Shown here in pieces: positions 1 to 8,787 of a DNA stretch of 9,837 bases. A program made the translations under genes and the position numbers. Source of the DNA: Brachybacterium sp. (GTDB lineage Bacteria; Actinomycetota; Actinomycetes; Actinomycetales; Dermabacteraceae); the NCBI GenBank assembly GCA_030451965.1, contig JAKDNE010000096.1, forward strand, positions 1 through 9,837, in the 5' to 3' direction. Below the pieces are notes generated by a model. The model saw only the letters and a list, made by a program, of their open reading frames with translations. It made no database searches and was not told the DNA's origin. Each line of letters begins with the position of its first letter. The stretch's first letter is position 1.

Positions 1-1450
1 ACAGCATCATGGTCTCGCCGGCGACACCGGCACGCAGGTCCAGGACCCCCAGCTTCCGGGCGAAGGGTCCGTCCTGGACGGTGACCCCCTGGAGGCGCTC
101 CCGGGGGATGATCTCCAGGTGCCGGGTGAGGACTCCGCTGCGCTGGACGAGCGCTCCCGGCAGGAGCACCGCCACCCGCGTTCGTCGGGCGATCCAGAAG
201 CCGCGGACCGGAGTGCGCAGCCCGTCGATCTGCCGGGCCCGGGCGGAGAGCAGGTGCTCGATGGTTCCCAGGTCGTCCGGGGTGCCCAGCGGTGCGGCCA
301 GGTGCCCGAGCGTCGCCCGCAGCTCTTCGCGGGTGCCGACCGGCAGCACGCTCTCGGCGCCGTTCTCATCGCTGTCCTCGATGCCGGCGACGGTGACGGT
401 CACGGCGGTCCAGCCGGGGCTGCGCCACAGCAGCGGGCGCCGCAGCTCGAAGCGCTGGATGCGCCCTGCGGCGATGTTGTCGGTGCGGGTGTTGGCCAGC
501 CCGCGTCGCATCCGCAGCCCGCGCTCGGTGATGCGGGAGACGAATCCCCACCCGGATTCGATGCGGCCGAAGACGTACTTCGGGATCGCGATCGCGGTGG
601 GCACCAGGGCCACGAGGATCGCGAAGGACACGCCGTCCTGCCAGATCACCAGGCCGATCGCCGCCAGCACCCCGACGACGCCCACGACGATGCTGAGGAC
701 GAATCCCGGGTCGCGCAGCAGGGAATGGGCCAGGCGCCGGGTCGGGATCTGCGCGATCAGCTCCCCGTCGGTGACGTCATCATGGAGGAATCCCTCCAGC
801 GAGTGTCCGGCCGGTCCCCCCGCACTTGCCCGCGAGTCGGCTGTTCCCGGGGCCTCGGGCAGGGCTCGCCGGTCCCCCGCCGGCGAGGCGGCCTCCGGGT
901 CGCGATCCGTCTCCCGTGCCGGGGTGGCCGGGGCGTCGAGCGCGGCGACGTCGAGGATGCCGCGGCGGAGCTGCTCGGCGTCCGCGGAGCCGATGTACTC
1001 GATATCGAGGTAGGAGTCTCCACCGCCGGCGACCTCGACCCGCACCTTCGCCAGGCCCAGCAGACGGGCCAGCAGCGGCCTCTCGACCGAGACCGACTCG
1101 ATGCGCGCACGGGGTGCATACTCCCGTGACCGGCTGATCATGCCCCGGTGCAGGGAGACCCCGGCCTCGTCCACCGCGTAGGTGGTGAACCACCAGCTGA
1201 ACGCCGAGAGGACGATGGCGACCACCACGACCAGCACCAGCATCGCCAGCCCGATCAGAGCGCGCACCACGGTGAAGTCCTCGACCAGCCGGGCGATGTT
1301 CTGCGCGGTGAGCACGGCGATGACACCCACCACGATCTTCCAGCCGGTCACCAGCGGGGTGATGGGATGGGTGCGGCGGCGCGCGGCCGTGGCTCCGGGC
1401 TCGACGGCTGAACCCGGCGGGGACGGGGCGCCGTGATCGGGGGTGGTCAC
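1..1450 (-). CDS. YdbT-like membrane protein with repeated bacterial PH (bPH2/DUF304) domains, 3' end cut by window edge
   Basis: Translating the minus strand from the GTG at 1450 gives 483 codons with no stop down to base 1, so the C-terminus lies outside the window. After a Pro/Ala-rich start of about 28 residues there are two hydrophobic segments (about 36-50 and 65-84). A first bPH2-like module follows (about 90-165; note TTYAVDEAGVSLHRG at 89-103 and the RARIESVSVERPLLARLLG stretch). A Pro/Ala/Gly linker (about 168-222) leads to a second pair of hydrophobic segments (about 247-290), a second bPH2-like module (about 300-385), and the start of a third (about 415-483, RERLQGVTVQDGP at 450-462). 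This alternation of membrane pairs and PH modules matches the YdbT/DUF304 family, whose members are usually around 500 residues. The GTG overlaps the upstream PH gene's stop by four bases (GTGA), suggesting translational coupling. Family and reading frame are clear. The molecular function is not known from sequence; membrane or envelope stress roles described for some relatives are only a hint. Confidence 0.88.
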   Translation of the reverse strand, partial: MTTPDHGAPSPPGSAVEPGATAARRRTHPITPLVTGWKIVVGVIAVLTAQNIARLVEDFTVVRALIGLAMLVLVVVVAIVLSAFSWWFTTYAVDEAGVSLHRGMISRSREYAPRARIESVSVERPLLARLLGLAKVRVEVAGGGDSYLDIEYIGSADAEQLRRGILDVAALDAPATPARETDRDPEAASPAGDRRALPEAPGTADSRASAGGPAGHSLEGFLHDDVTDGELIAQIPTRRLAHSLLRDPGFVLSIVVGVVGVLAAIGLVIWQDGVSFAILVALVPTAIAIPKYVFGRIESGWGFVSRITERGLRMRRGLANTRTDNIAAGRIQRFELRRPLLWRSPGWTAVTVTVAGIEDSDENGAESVLPVGTREELRATLGHLAAPLGTPDDLGTIEHLLSARARQIDGLRTPVRGFWIARRTRVAVLLPGALVQRSGVLTRHLEIIPRERLQGVTVQDGPFARKLGVLDLRAGVAGETMML

Positions 1451-2043
1451 AGCGCCGCCATGGTCTCGATGCCACGAGCGGTCAGCAGGGCCCGCAGCCG
1501 CTCCGCCTCCGCCTTCGGCAGCCCCGGCAGGACGACGGTCGAGGCGCCGTTGGCCGTGCTCACCGTGAGCTTCGCGAGCCCGTAGCGACGGTCCACCGGG
1601 CCCTCGTCGATCTTCACCGACTGCACGCGTCCGTACGGGATGGTGTGGACGGAGCGGAACATGATCCCGCTGGCGATGGTGAGGTCCTCCTCGGCGTCCA
1701 GGTAGCCGATGGCCCGTACCCGGCGCGGGGTCAGCAGCAGGCTCTGGAGCAGGATCAGCAGCGGCAGCAGCCCCAGCGCGGCGATCCACCACATCCCGGT
1801 CAGCGCGGCCGCCGTGATCGCGCCGACGATCATCAGCACCCAGAGCACATAGCCGATGATGGCTGCCACGTAGCGGGCAGGGACCAGGGAGGCCGAGACG
1901 GGCCGCAGCGCGCTCGCTCCGAGCAGACCGTCGGAATCGTCGGACAGCACAGGGCTGGGCACCGCAGCGGCCGGTGCCGCATCCGGCACCATGTCCGGGA
2001 CGGTCTGCGCTGCGGGATCAGGGGTCGAGCTCATGGGCACCAT
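1447..2043 (-). CDS. Small membrane protein with one bacterial PH domain (YdbS-like, bPH2/DUF304)
   Basis: The 198-residue product has a disordered, Pro/Ala/Asp-rich N-terminus (1-55), two adjacent transmembrane segments (about 59-80 and 84-104), and one C-terminal bPH2 module (about 110-192). The module holds the typical LTIASGIMFRSVHTIPYGRV stretch (121-140) and the QSVKIDEGP stretch that starts at 141. This layout is that of YdbS, which is commonly encoded next to a YdbT-type multi-PH protein, as here. I chose the ATG at 2043 because a weak purine-rich stretch (AGAGATGA) lies just before it. The ATG at 2034 (MSSTPDP) is the main alternative, and an ATG at 2148 would overlap the preceding gene and add 35 residues of low-complexity sequence. 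Its stop overlaps the GTG of the next gene (GTGA). It lies 85 bp downstream of the DUF3180 gene. Function unknown; it probably forms a membrane complex with its neighbour (inference). Confidence 0.9.
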   Translation of the reverse strand: MVPMSSTPDPAAQTVPDMVPDAAPAAAVPSPVLSDDSDGLLGASALRPVSASLVPARYVAAIIGYVLWVLMIVGAITAAALTGMWWIAALGLLPLLILLQSLLLTPRRVRAIGYLDAEEDLTIASGIMFRSVHTIPYGRVQSVKIDEGPVDRRYGLAKLTVSTANGASTVVLPGLPKAEAERLRALLTARGIETMAAL

Positions 2044-2128
2044 CGTGTCATCTCTGCCGGCGTCCGCACTCCGTGAGAAGTCGGCACCGGCACCGACGAA
2101 AGGCGGCGACCGGCGACCGTGCTCCGCC
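2044..2128 (-). other. 85 bp intergenic gap with two short tandem repeats; possible regulatory or processing site
   Basis: This is the largest non-coding stretch in the window. On the plus strand it holds GGCGACC twice in tandem (2105-2118) and GGCACC twice in tandem (2083-2094). The second pair is flanked by TCGG and CCGA, forming a short inverted repeat. Read on the minus strand, the sequence just after the DUF3180 stop can also pair GGCGG with CCGCC before a TTT run, a weak terminator-like shape without a real U tract. I see no convincing -10/-35 promoter. It may separate the folate operon from the two PH genes, but this is inference. Confidence 0.35.
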
Positions 2129-2638
2129 TCAGCTGCCTGCCTCTGCACCCTCCGTGGACCCCTCTCCGTCCTCGGGCGGCAGCTGACCCCAACGCTCGAC
2201 GACCACGCCCAGCACGGCCAGCAGGATCCCGGCGAGGGCGGCCGCGGCGGTGGGCAGGATCCCCTGCCACAGATCGCCGGTGCCCGTCAGGAGCAGGAAC
2301 AGCGCCTGCCCGACGAAGATCCCGCCGACCACGGCCCCGGTGTAGGCGCAGGCCCGGGCGAGCAGCACGGTGCGATAGGCGGTGGGCAGGTCGATCTGGT
2401 GACGCCGCGGGGCGAAGCTCGGGTGCTCACGGCGCTCGGCGCTCTCGAGCATGTAGCGCCGCAGCGGCAGTCCGGAGATCAGCAGCACGGCGCTGAGCAC
2501 CAGCAGCACCACCGTGGTGAGCCAGCCGGCGATCGGCAGGGAGTGGCCGCGGGCGGCCAGAGTCTCCAGCATCTGTGCCCCGAACCCTGCACCGACCACC
2601 AGGATCAGTACCAGGACCGGCACGTTCAGGGGTCTCAC
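2129..2638 (-). CDS. DUF3180 family four-helix membrane protein of the actinobacterial folate cluster
   Basis: The product is 169 residues with four predicted transmembrane helices: about 6-28, 38-58, 90-118 and 127-148. A polar, Arg-rich loop (59-88) joins helices 2 and 3, and an acidic C-terminal tail (150-169) follows helix 4. Size, helix layout and position right after folK match DUF3180, a family found in actinobacteria in the same place (in Mycobacterium tuberculosis, Rv3605c follows folK). I chose the GTG at 2638 because it overlaps the folB-folK stop by four bases (GTGA), as with the other overlaps in this cluster. Upstream in-frame codons read through low-complexity shadow sequence of folK. 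A GAGGGG stretch lies about 11 bases before the GTG. No function is established. Its fixed place suggests a link to folate metabolism or simple co-transcription with the next membrane genes (inference). Confidence 0.92.
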   Translation of the reverse strand: MRPLNVPVLVLILVVGAGFGAQMLETLAARGHSLPIAGWLTTVVLLVLSAVLLISGLPLRRYMLESAERREHPSFAPRRHQIDLPTAYRTVLLARACAYTGAVVGGIFVGQALFLLLTGTGDLWQGILPTAAAALAGILLAVLGVVVERWGQLPPEDGEGSTEGAEAGS

Positions 2639-3552
2639 GAGATCCCGTACCCCTCGATCTCGGGGCCGGGCCGCAGCCCCTCGCGGTCCTCGGCCGCGGC
2701 GAGCAGCGTGGTGATCGGGCCATGGCCCGGCAGCTCGGCCTCGGGGCGTGCGGCATGCCACGGGGCCAGGACGAAGGCGCGCAGGTGGGCTCGCGGATGC
2801 GGCACGGTGAGGGCCTCGTCCTCGCTGGTCCACTCACCGTAGGTGATCACGTCGACGTCGAGCGTCCGCGGACCCCAGTGCACCAGCCGTTCGCGGTGGG
2901 CGGCATGCTCCGCCCGATGCGCGGCCTCGAGGAGCGCGAAGGGGCCCAGGGTCGTGCTCACCCCGATCACGGAGTTCAGGAACCTGCCCTGCTCCGTCGG
3001 GCCGCCGACGGGGGCGGTCTCCAGCACCGGGCCGGTCCATTCCACCTCGATGCCGTCCGTGGCGGCCAGCAGTTCGAGCGCACCGTGGAGATGCTGGGCG
3101 CGGTCGCCGAGGTTGGTGCCGACGGCGAGCACCGCATCGACCGACGCCGCATCGCGCTGGATGCTCACGGTGACGTCGTCGACGGGCAGCCCGACCGGTG
3201 CGGCCGGCTTGTGGATCCGGATCCCGACCTGACGCACCAGCGGATGGCCGGTGTCGGTGAGGATCCGCTGGGCGATCCGCTCCGCGAGGGTCTCGACCAG
3301 CGCGTACGGACCGCCGGTGAGCTCCTCGTGGACGGCGTGGGCCACCTCGGCGTAGTTCACCGTGCGCGAGAGCGCATCGGTGCTGCCGGCAGGGGCGGTG
3401 GAGAGGTGCAGGGTGACGTCGGCGATGAACTGCTGGCCGAGCTGCGTCTCCGCCGCCAGCACCCCGTGATGGCCCCAGGCACGGATCCCGGTCACCTCGA
3501 TGCGGTCCAGGCGCTGCGGACCGGCGGCAGGGCGTCCCGTCGCCGCGCTCAT
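2635..3552 (-). CDS. folB-folK: Bifunctional dihydroneopterin aldolase / 6-hydroxymethyl-dihydropterin pyrophosphokinase (FolB-FolK fusion)
   Basis: One continuous frame of 305 residues carries two folate enzymes. The N-terminal part (about 14-133) is FolB, which splits dihydroneopterin into 6-hydroxymethyl-dihydropterin and glycolaldehyde. Glu35, Tyr67 (NYAEV), Glu87 (VETLAERIA) and Lys115 (HKPAAPV) fit the family's catalytic and pterin-binding residues, with spacings close to those of the S. aureus enzyme. The C-terminal part (about 137-305) is FolK, which transfers pyrophosphate from ATP to that product. It has LAVGTNLGDR (142-151), the ETAPVGG-FLNSV core (178-195), the WGPRTLDVDV loop (226-235) with the magnesium ligands Asp232 and Asp234, and VPHPRAHLRAFVLAPW (250-265). 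Almost no linker joins the two domains. The ATG at 3552 overlaps the folP stop (ATGA) and has a GGAG nine bases upstream; an extension to 3765 would only be folP shadow. Many actinobacteria keep folB and folK as separate adjacent genes. Both active sites look intact. Confidence 0.95.
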   Translation of the reverse strand: MSAATGRPAAGPQRLDRIEVTGIRAWGHHGVLAAETQLGQQFIADVTLHLSTAPAGSTDALSRTVNYAEVAHAVHEELTGGPYALVETLAERIAQRILTDTGHPLVRQVGIRIHKPAAPVGLPVDDVTVSIQRDAASVDAVLAVGTNLGDRAQHLHGALELLAATDGIEVEWTGPVLETAPVGGPTEQGRFLNSVIGVSTTLGPFALLEAAHRAEHAAHRERLVHWGPRTLDVDVITYGEWTSEDEALTVPHPRAHLRAFVLAPWHAARPEAELPGHGPITTLLAAAEDREGLRPGPEIEGYGIS

Positions 3553-4415
3553 CGGCGGATGCTCCGGCGCAGCCTGTCGCCGACCCGCACCGCGGCGACG
3601 GAGGGTGCGACCTCGTGCACCCGCACCGCCCAGGCTCCGTGTTCGGCGCTGTAGGCGCTGATCGCGGCGGTCGCGAGGTCGCGGTCCACGCCGAGCGTGC
3701 CCACGAAGCGCTTGCGGGAGGCGCCGATGAGGATCGGCAGCCCATGGGAGGCGATCGCCTCCCAACCGGCCAGCACCTCCCAGTTCTGCTCCCCGGTCTT
3801 GGAGAACCCCAGGCCCGGATCCGTGACGAGGAACCGATCCTCGACCCCCGCCTCGCGCAGCGTCGCGAGGCGCTCGGCGAGCTCGGCGGCGCTGTCGCGC
3901 GCCACGTCCTCGTAGACCGCCAGCTCGTTCATCACGTCGCTGTGTCCGCGCCAGTGCATCGCGATGAACACCGGCGGGGTGCCCAGGCGGGTGCGGAGAC
4001 GTGCCGCCTCGCTGCCCATGTCCACGTCCGCCCGCCCGGCGGAGACATCGTTGACGATCAGGGCGCCGGCCTCGACGCTCGCCGCGGCGACGGAGGCGCG
4101 CATGGTGTCGACACTGACCACGATGTCCTCGGCGGCCAAGGCGGAGACGACCGGCAGCACCCGGCGCAGCTCCTCGTCCTCGTCCACGCGCGGGGCACCG
4201 GGCCGGGTCGACTCCCCGCCGACGTCGACGATCATGGCCCCCTGTGCCACCAGGTGCCGGCCATGCGCGATCGCGGCGGGCGGGGCGTCATGCTCACCGC
4301 CGTCGGAGAAGGAGTCCGGGGTGACGTTCAGGACGCCCATCACCAGCGTGCCCTCGTCGCCCGGCCGGTCGGGCAGACCGGCGGGACGGCGCAGCGGACT
4401 GCTCACGGTGCTCAT
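3549..4415 (-). CDS. folP: Dihydropteroate synthase (FolP)
   Basis: FolP condenses 6-hydroxymethyl-dihydropterin pyrophosphate with p-aminobenzoate to give dihydropteroate in the cytoplasm; it is the target of sulfonamides. The product is 288 residues, a normal length. It carries both pterin-binding signatures: GVLNVTPDSFSDGG (27-40) and DVGGESTRPG (64-73). It also has the barrel residues Asp103 (SVDTMR), Asn122-Asp123 (VNDVSAG), DPGLGFSKTG with Lys207 (199-208), SRKR (233-236) and the C-terminal RVHEV (265-269). I chose the ATG at 4415 because it overlaps the folE stop in an ATGA and gives a standard N-terminus; upstream in-frame sequence to 4751 is shadow of folE and lacks family similarity. 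Its own stop overlaps the folB-folK start, so folE, folP and folB-folK are likely translationally coupled. Nothing in the motifs suggests an unusual or sulfonamide-resistant type, although resistance cannot be judged from sequence alone. Confidence 0.97.
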   Translation of the reverse strand: MSTVSSPLRRPAGLPDRPGDEGTLVMGVLNVTPDSFSDGGEHDAPPAAIAHGRHLVAQGAMIVDVGGESTRPGAPRVDEDEELRRVLPVVSALAAEDIVVSVDTMRASVAAASVEAGALIVNDVSAGRADVDMGSEAARLRTRLGTPPVFIAMHWRGHSDVMNELAVYEDVARDSAAELAERLATLREAGVEDRFLVTDPGLGFSKTGEQNWEVLAGWEAIASHGLPILIGASRKRFVGTLGVDRDLATAAISAYSAEHGAWAVRVHEVAPSVAAVRVGDRLRRSIRR

Positions 4416-4978
4416 GACCCGTGGATGAGCGCCATGGCCTCGCCCCGGGTGCTCGGGTTCTCCCGCAGCATTCCGCGCACGGCGCTGGTGACCGTACGGG
4501 CACCGGCCGCGCGCACTCCGCGCATCGACATGCACATGTGCTCTGCCTCGATCACCACGATCGCCCCGCTCGCACCGAGCTCGTCCATCAGCGCGTCGGC
4601 GATCTGGAAGGTGAGCCGCTCCTGGATCTGCGGGCGCTGGGCGTAGATGTTCACCAGGCGCGCGAGCTTGCTGAGCCCGGTGACCACCCCGCCCCCGGGG
4701 ATGTATCCGATGTGGGCGGTGCCGTGGAAGGGCAGGAGATGGTGCTCGCACATCGAGTAGAACGAGATGTCGCGCACCAGCACCAGCTCCTGGTGGTCGA
4801 TGTCGAACGTCGTCGACAGCGGTGCGCTCGCATCCTGGTCGAGGCCCTGGAAGACCTCGCCGTACATGCGGGCCACCCGCGCCGGGGTGTCCTGCAGGCC
4901 GTCGCGGTCCGGGTCCTCGCCGATCGCGGAGAGGATCTCGCGGACCGCGGCTTCGATGCGGGGCTGGTCCACGGCCAT
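4412..4978 (-). CDS. folE: GTP cyclohydrolase I (FolE, type I)
   Basis: FolE opens the guanine ring of GTP and forms 7,8-dihydroneopterin triphosphate, the first step of folate synthesis. From the ATG at 4978 the protein has 188 residues. It shows the actinobacterial core IGEDPDRDGL (19-28), the zinc site CEHH (Cys77, His79, His80) with the third ligand Cys149 in EAEHMCMSMRG, and GLSKLARL (101-108) followed by QRPQIQERLT. The start is not certain. The ATG at 4978 is one base after the ftsH stop and begins just before the conserved VDQPRIEAAVRE helix. In-frame alternatives are the ATG at 4996 and the GTG at 5044, which would overlap ftsH and add 6 or 22 poorly conserved residues. None has a strong Shine-Dalgarno sequence, which fits translational coupling to ftsH. 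The stop overlaps folP (ATGA). All catalytic residues are present. Confidence 0.96.
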   Translation of the reverse strand: MAVDQPRIEAAVREILSAIGEDPDRDGLQDTPARVARMYGEVFQGLDQDASAPLSTTFDIDHQELVLVRDISFYSMCEHHLLPFHGTAHIGYIPGGGVVTGLSKLARLVNIYAQRPQIQERLTFQIADALMDELGASGAIVVIEAEHMCMSMRGVRAAGARTVTSAVRGMLRENPSTRGEAMALIHGS

Positions 4979-4979
4979 C

Positions 4980-7088
<2,109 letters not shown>

Positions 7089-7092
7089 GGAA

Positions 7093-7647
7093 TCAGTCCT
7101 CGTAGATGGAGCGTGAGAGCACGCCCACGTAGGGGAGGTTGCGGTAGTTCTCGGCGAAGTCGAGCCCGTAGCCGATCACGAACTCGTTCGGTATGTCGAA
7201 GCCGATGTATTTCACGTCGATGTCGACCCTCGCGGCGTCGGGCTTGCGCAGCAGGGCCGCGATCTCGACGCTCTTGGGGCCGCGGGAGCGGAGGTTGGAC
7301 AGCAGCCACTTGAGGGTCAGGCCGGAGTCGATGATGTCCTCGACGATCAGCACGTTGCGACCGGTGATGTCCCCGGAGAGATCCTTGAGGATCCGCACGA
7401 CGCCCGAGGACTTGGTGCCCGACCCGTAGGAGGAGACCGCCATCCAGTCCATCTCGACCTTGAGGTCGATCTGGCGTGCGAGGTCGGCCATCACCATCAC
7501 CGCGCCCTTGAGGACGCCGACGAGGACCGGCGGCTCATCCGCGTAGTCCGCCGCGATCTGTCCTCCGAGCTCGGCGAGTCGCTCGCGGATCTGCTGCTCG
7601 TCCAGCAGCACGCGGTCGACATCGGGGTGGGGGTGCGTCTGGGGCAC
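7093..7647 (-). CDS. hpt: Hypoxanthine(-guanine) phosphoribosyltransferase (Hpt)
   Basis: Hpt salvages hypoxanthine and guanine with PRPP to give IMP and GMP in the cytoplasm. From the GTG at 7647 the protein has 184 residues. Counted from that start, it shows GVLKGAVMVMADLARQI (44-60), the flexible loop SSYGSGT (72-78), the PRPP-binding motif VEDIIDSGLT (102-111), the base-binding FDIPNEFVIGYG (150-161) and YRNLPYVGVL (168-177). I chose GTG 7647 because GGAGGAG lies exactly six bases before it. An in-frame ATG at 7662 would add MEEIR, but then the GGAGGAG would be codons rather than a ribosome binding site, and no Shine-Dalgarno precedes that ATG. It follows tilS and precedes ftsH, the common Gram-positive order. 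All catalytic motifs are intact. Confidence 0.95.
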   Translation of the reverse strand: MPQTHPHPDVDRVLLDEQQIRERLAELGGQIAADYADEPPVLVGVLKGAVMVMADLARQIDLKVEMDWMAVSSYGSGTKSSGVVRILKDLSGDITGRNVLIVEDIIDSGLTLKWLLSNLRSRGPKSVEIAALLRKPDAARVDIDVKYIGFDIPNEFVIGYGLDFAENYRNLPYVGVLSRSIYED

Positions 7648-7653
7648 GCGGAT

Positions 7654-7660
7654 CTCCTCC
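7654..7660 (-). promoter_or_regulatory. Ribosome binding site deciding the hpt start
   Basis: GGAGGAG on the minus strand is a near-perfect Shine-Dalgarno sequence. It sits six bases before GTG 7647 and immediately overlaps the in-frame ATG at 7662-7660. It is the strongest ribosome binding site I see in the window and argues for the shorter hpt product. Confidence 0.65.
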
Positions 7661-7692
7661 ATGGAACGTGGTGGGGGTGCGCGAGCCGCGGG

Positions 7693-8787
7693 TCACGAAT
7701 CGATGCGGCGCCACACCAACAGGCCGTCGCGGCGAGCGACCTCGATCCTACCCGGAACGGGCACGGCTGACTGACCGTGCCATGAGACCACCAGGGCGTC
7801 GATCGCCAGCACCTGGCGCCGGAGCAGGGACTTCGATGATCCTGCGCCCCCGCTCTGCGGCTTTGCGCGGTCAGCGGAACGTGAGGCGTCGCGCAGGATC
7901 CGGGTGCGCAGCGGGGCGGGCGCGGCCGACAGCGCGTGGACATCCAGCAGCAGCAGGTCCCGCTCCTCGCGCAGCTCGCCGCCGTCACGCCGCAGCGAGT
8001 CCAGCAGCGCGGTCGCCTCGGCGTCCAGGTGATCGGCGTCGGGGCCCACCAGGTCGGCGGTGCGGGCGAGGTTCTCGTCGAGATGCTCCCCGAGGAGCTC
8101 CCGCAGCAGGGGCAGGGCCCGATGTCGCACCCGGGAGCGCAGCAGCGTCTCGTCGGCGTTCATCGGGTCCTCCCACCACTGCAGGTCGTGCAGGCGGCAG
8201 ATCTCCTCGGTGTCGGCCCGGCGCAGTGCGGTGCTCTCGTCCCGGCCGCTGCCCAGGAAGGGGCGCAGCAGGGCGCCGCGGGCGCGGGGGATCCCGGCCA
8301 GGGCCCGGGGACCGCCGCCGCGCGCCAACCCCATCAGCACCTGCTCGGCCTGGTCGTCGAGCGTGTGAGCCATCAGCAGCGCGAGCGCGCCCCGCTCCTC
8401 GCGCAGCGTCTCGAGCGCCTCGTGGCGGACCGTGCGGGCGGCATTCTCCAGCCCGCCGGGTGCCTGGACGTCGACCCCGACGCGCAGGATCCGCCCCTCT
8501 GCACCCAGCTGCTCCGCCTGGACCAGCGCCCGTTCCGCGACCTGGGCGGACCCCTCCTGCAGACCGTGGTCGACGATCGCCGCCTCGGTCTCCAGACCCA
8601 TCCGTGCCCCGACCCAGACCGTGGTGGCCAGCAGCGCGAGGGAATCCGCTCCCCCGCTGAGCCCGACCAGGAGCCGCGGTGCTGTCCGGCCGACGGCGGT
8701 GTCGTCGGCGAGCAGCTCGAGCCGGGTGGTCAGCGCGGAGCGCACGGCAGTGCGGGCGCGGGCGATGACGGGAGGAGGACCGGCCAT
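7693..8787 (-). CDS. tilS: tRNA(Ile)-lysidine synthetase (TilS)
   Basis: TilS attaches lysine to C34 of the CAU-anticodon tRNA-Ile2 using ATP, so that the tRNA reads AUA and is charged with isoleucine; it is normally essential. The 364-residue product has the N-type ATP pyrophosphatase loop SGGADS (44-49) after the strand RLLVGLS. Further on come IVDHGLQEGS and the tRNA-contact region with MAHTLDDQAEQVLMGLARGGG (split across the catalytic domain). PFLGSGRDE and a DPMNADETLLRSRVRH segment follow, all typical of the family. The remaining C-terminus is helical, Leu/Arg-rich and less conserved, as in short actinobacterial forms. The ATG at 8787 shares one base with the dacB stop (TGATG). The stop is followed by a 30 bp gap before the hpt ATG, or 45 bp before the preferred hpt GTG, with no terminator. 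AUA codons are very rare in such GC-rich genomes, yet the enzyme is kept. Confidence 0.96.
   Translation of the reverse strand: MAGPPPVIARARTAVRSALTTRLELLADDTAVGRTAPRLLVGLSGGADSLALLATTVWVGARMGLETEAAIVDHGLQEGSAQVAERALVQAEQLGAEGRILRVGVDVQAPGGLENAARTVRHEALETLREERGALALLMAHTLDDQAEQVLMGLARGGGPRALAGIPRARGALLRPFLGSGRDESTALRRADTEEICRLHDLQWWEDPMNADETLLRSRVRHRALPLLRELLGEHLDENLARTADLVGPDADHLDAEATALLDSLRRDGGELREERDLLLLDVHALSAAPAPLRTRILRDASRSADRAKPQSGGAGSSKSLLRRQVLAIDALVVSWHGQSAVPVPGRIEVARRDGLLVWRRIDS

Noticed and set aside
119..1129. 336-residue open frame on the plus strand, and the overlapping 9-1013 frame
   Set aside because: Both are antisense to the PH-domain gene, with low-complexity composition and no family motif.
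780..1475. 231-residue open frame on the minus strand
   Set aside because: Its Arg/Gly/His/Pro-rich composition is typical of an out-of-frame read. It overlaps the real multi-PH frame starting at 1450, which has membrane segments and family-like motifs.
2834..3745. 303-residue minus-strand frame overlapping folB-folK
   Set aside because: Arg/Gly/Ala-rich out-of-frame shadow; the FolB and FolK motifs are in the other minus frame.
3553..3765. Upstream extension of the folB-folK frame to an ATG at 3765
   Set aside because: The extra 71 residues are Arg-rich shadow of folP, and the ATG at 3552 has an ATGA overlap and a GGAG upstream.
4416..4751. Upstream extension of folP to 4751
   Set aside because: The added residues lie over the 3' half of folE, are Arg/Pro-rich and lack similarity to dihydropteroate synthase; ATG 4415 gives a normal-length enzyme.
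7663..7692. Possible terminator between tilS and hpt
   Set aside because: The 30 bp gap has no inverted repeat with a following T run.
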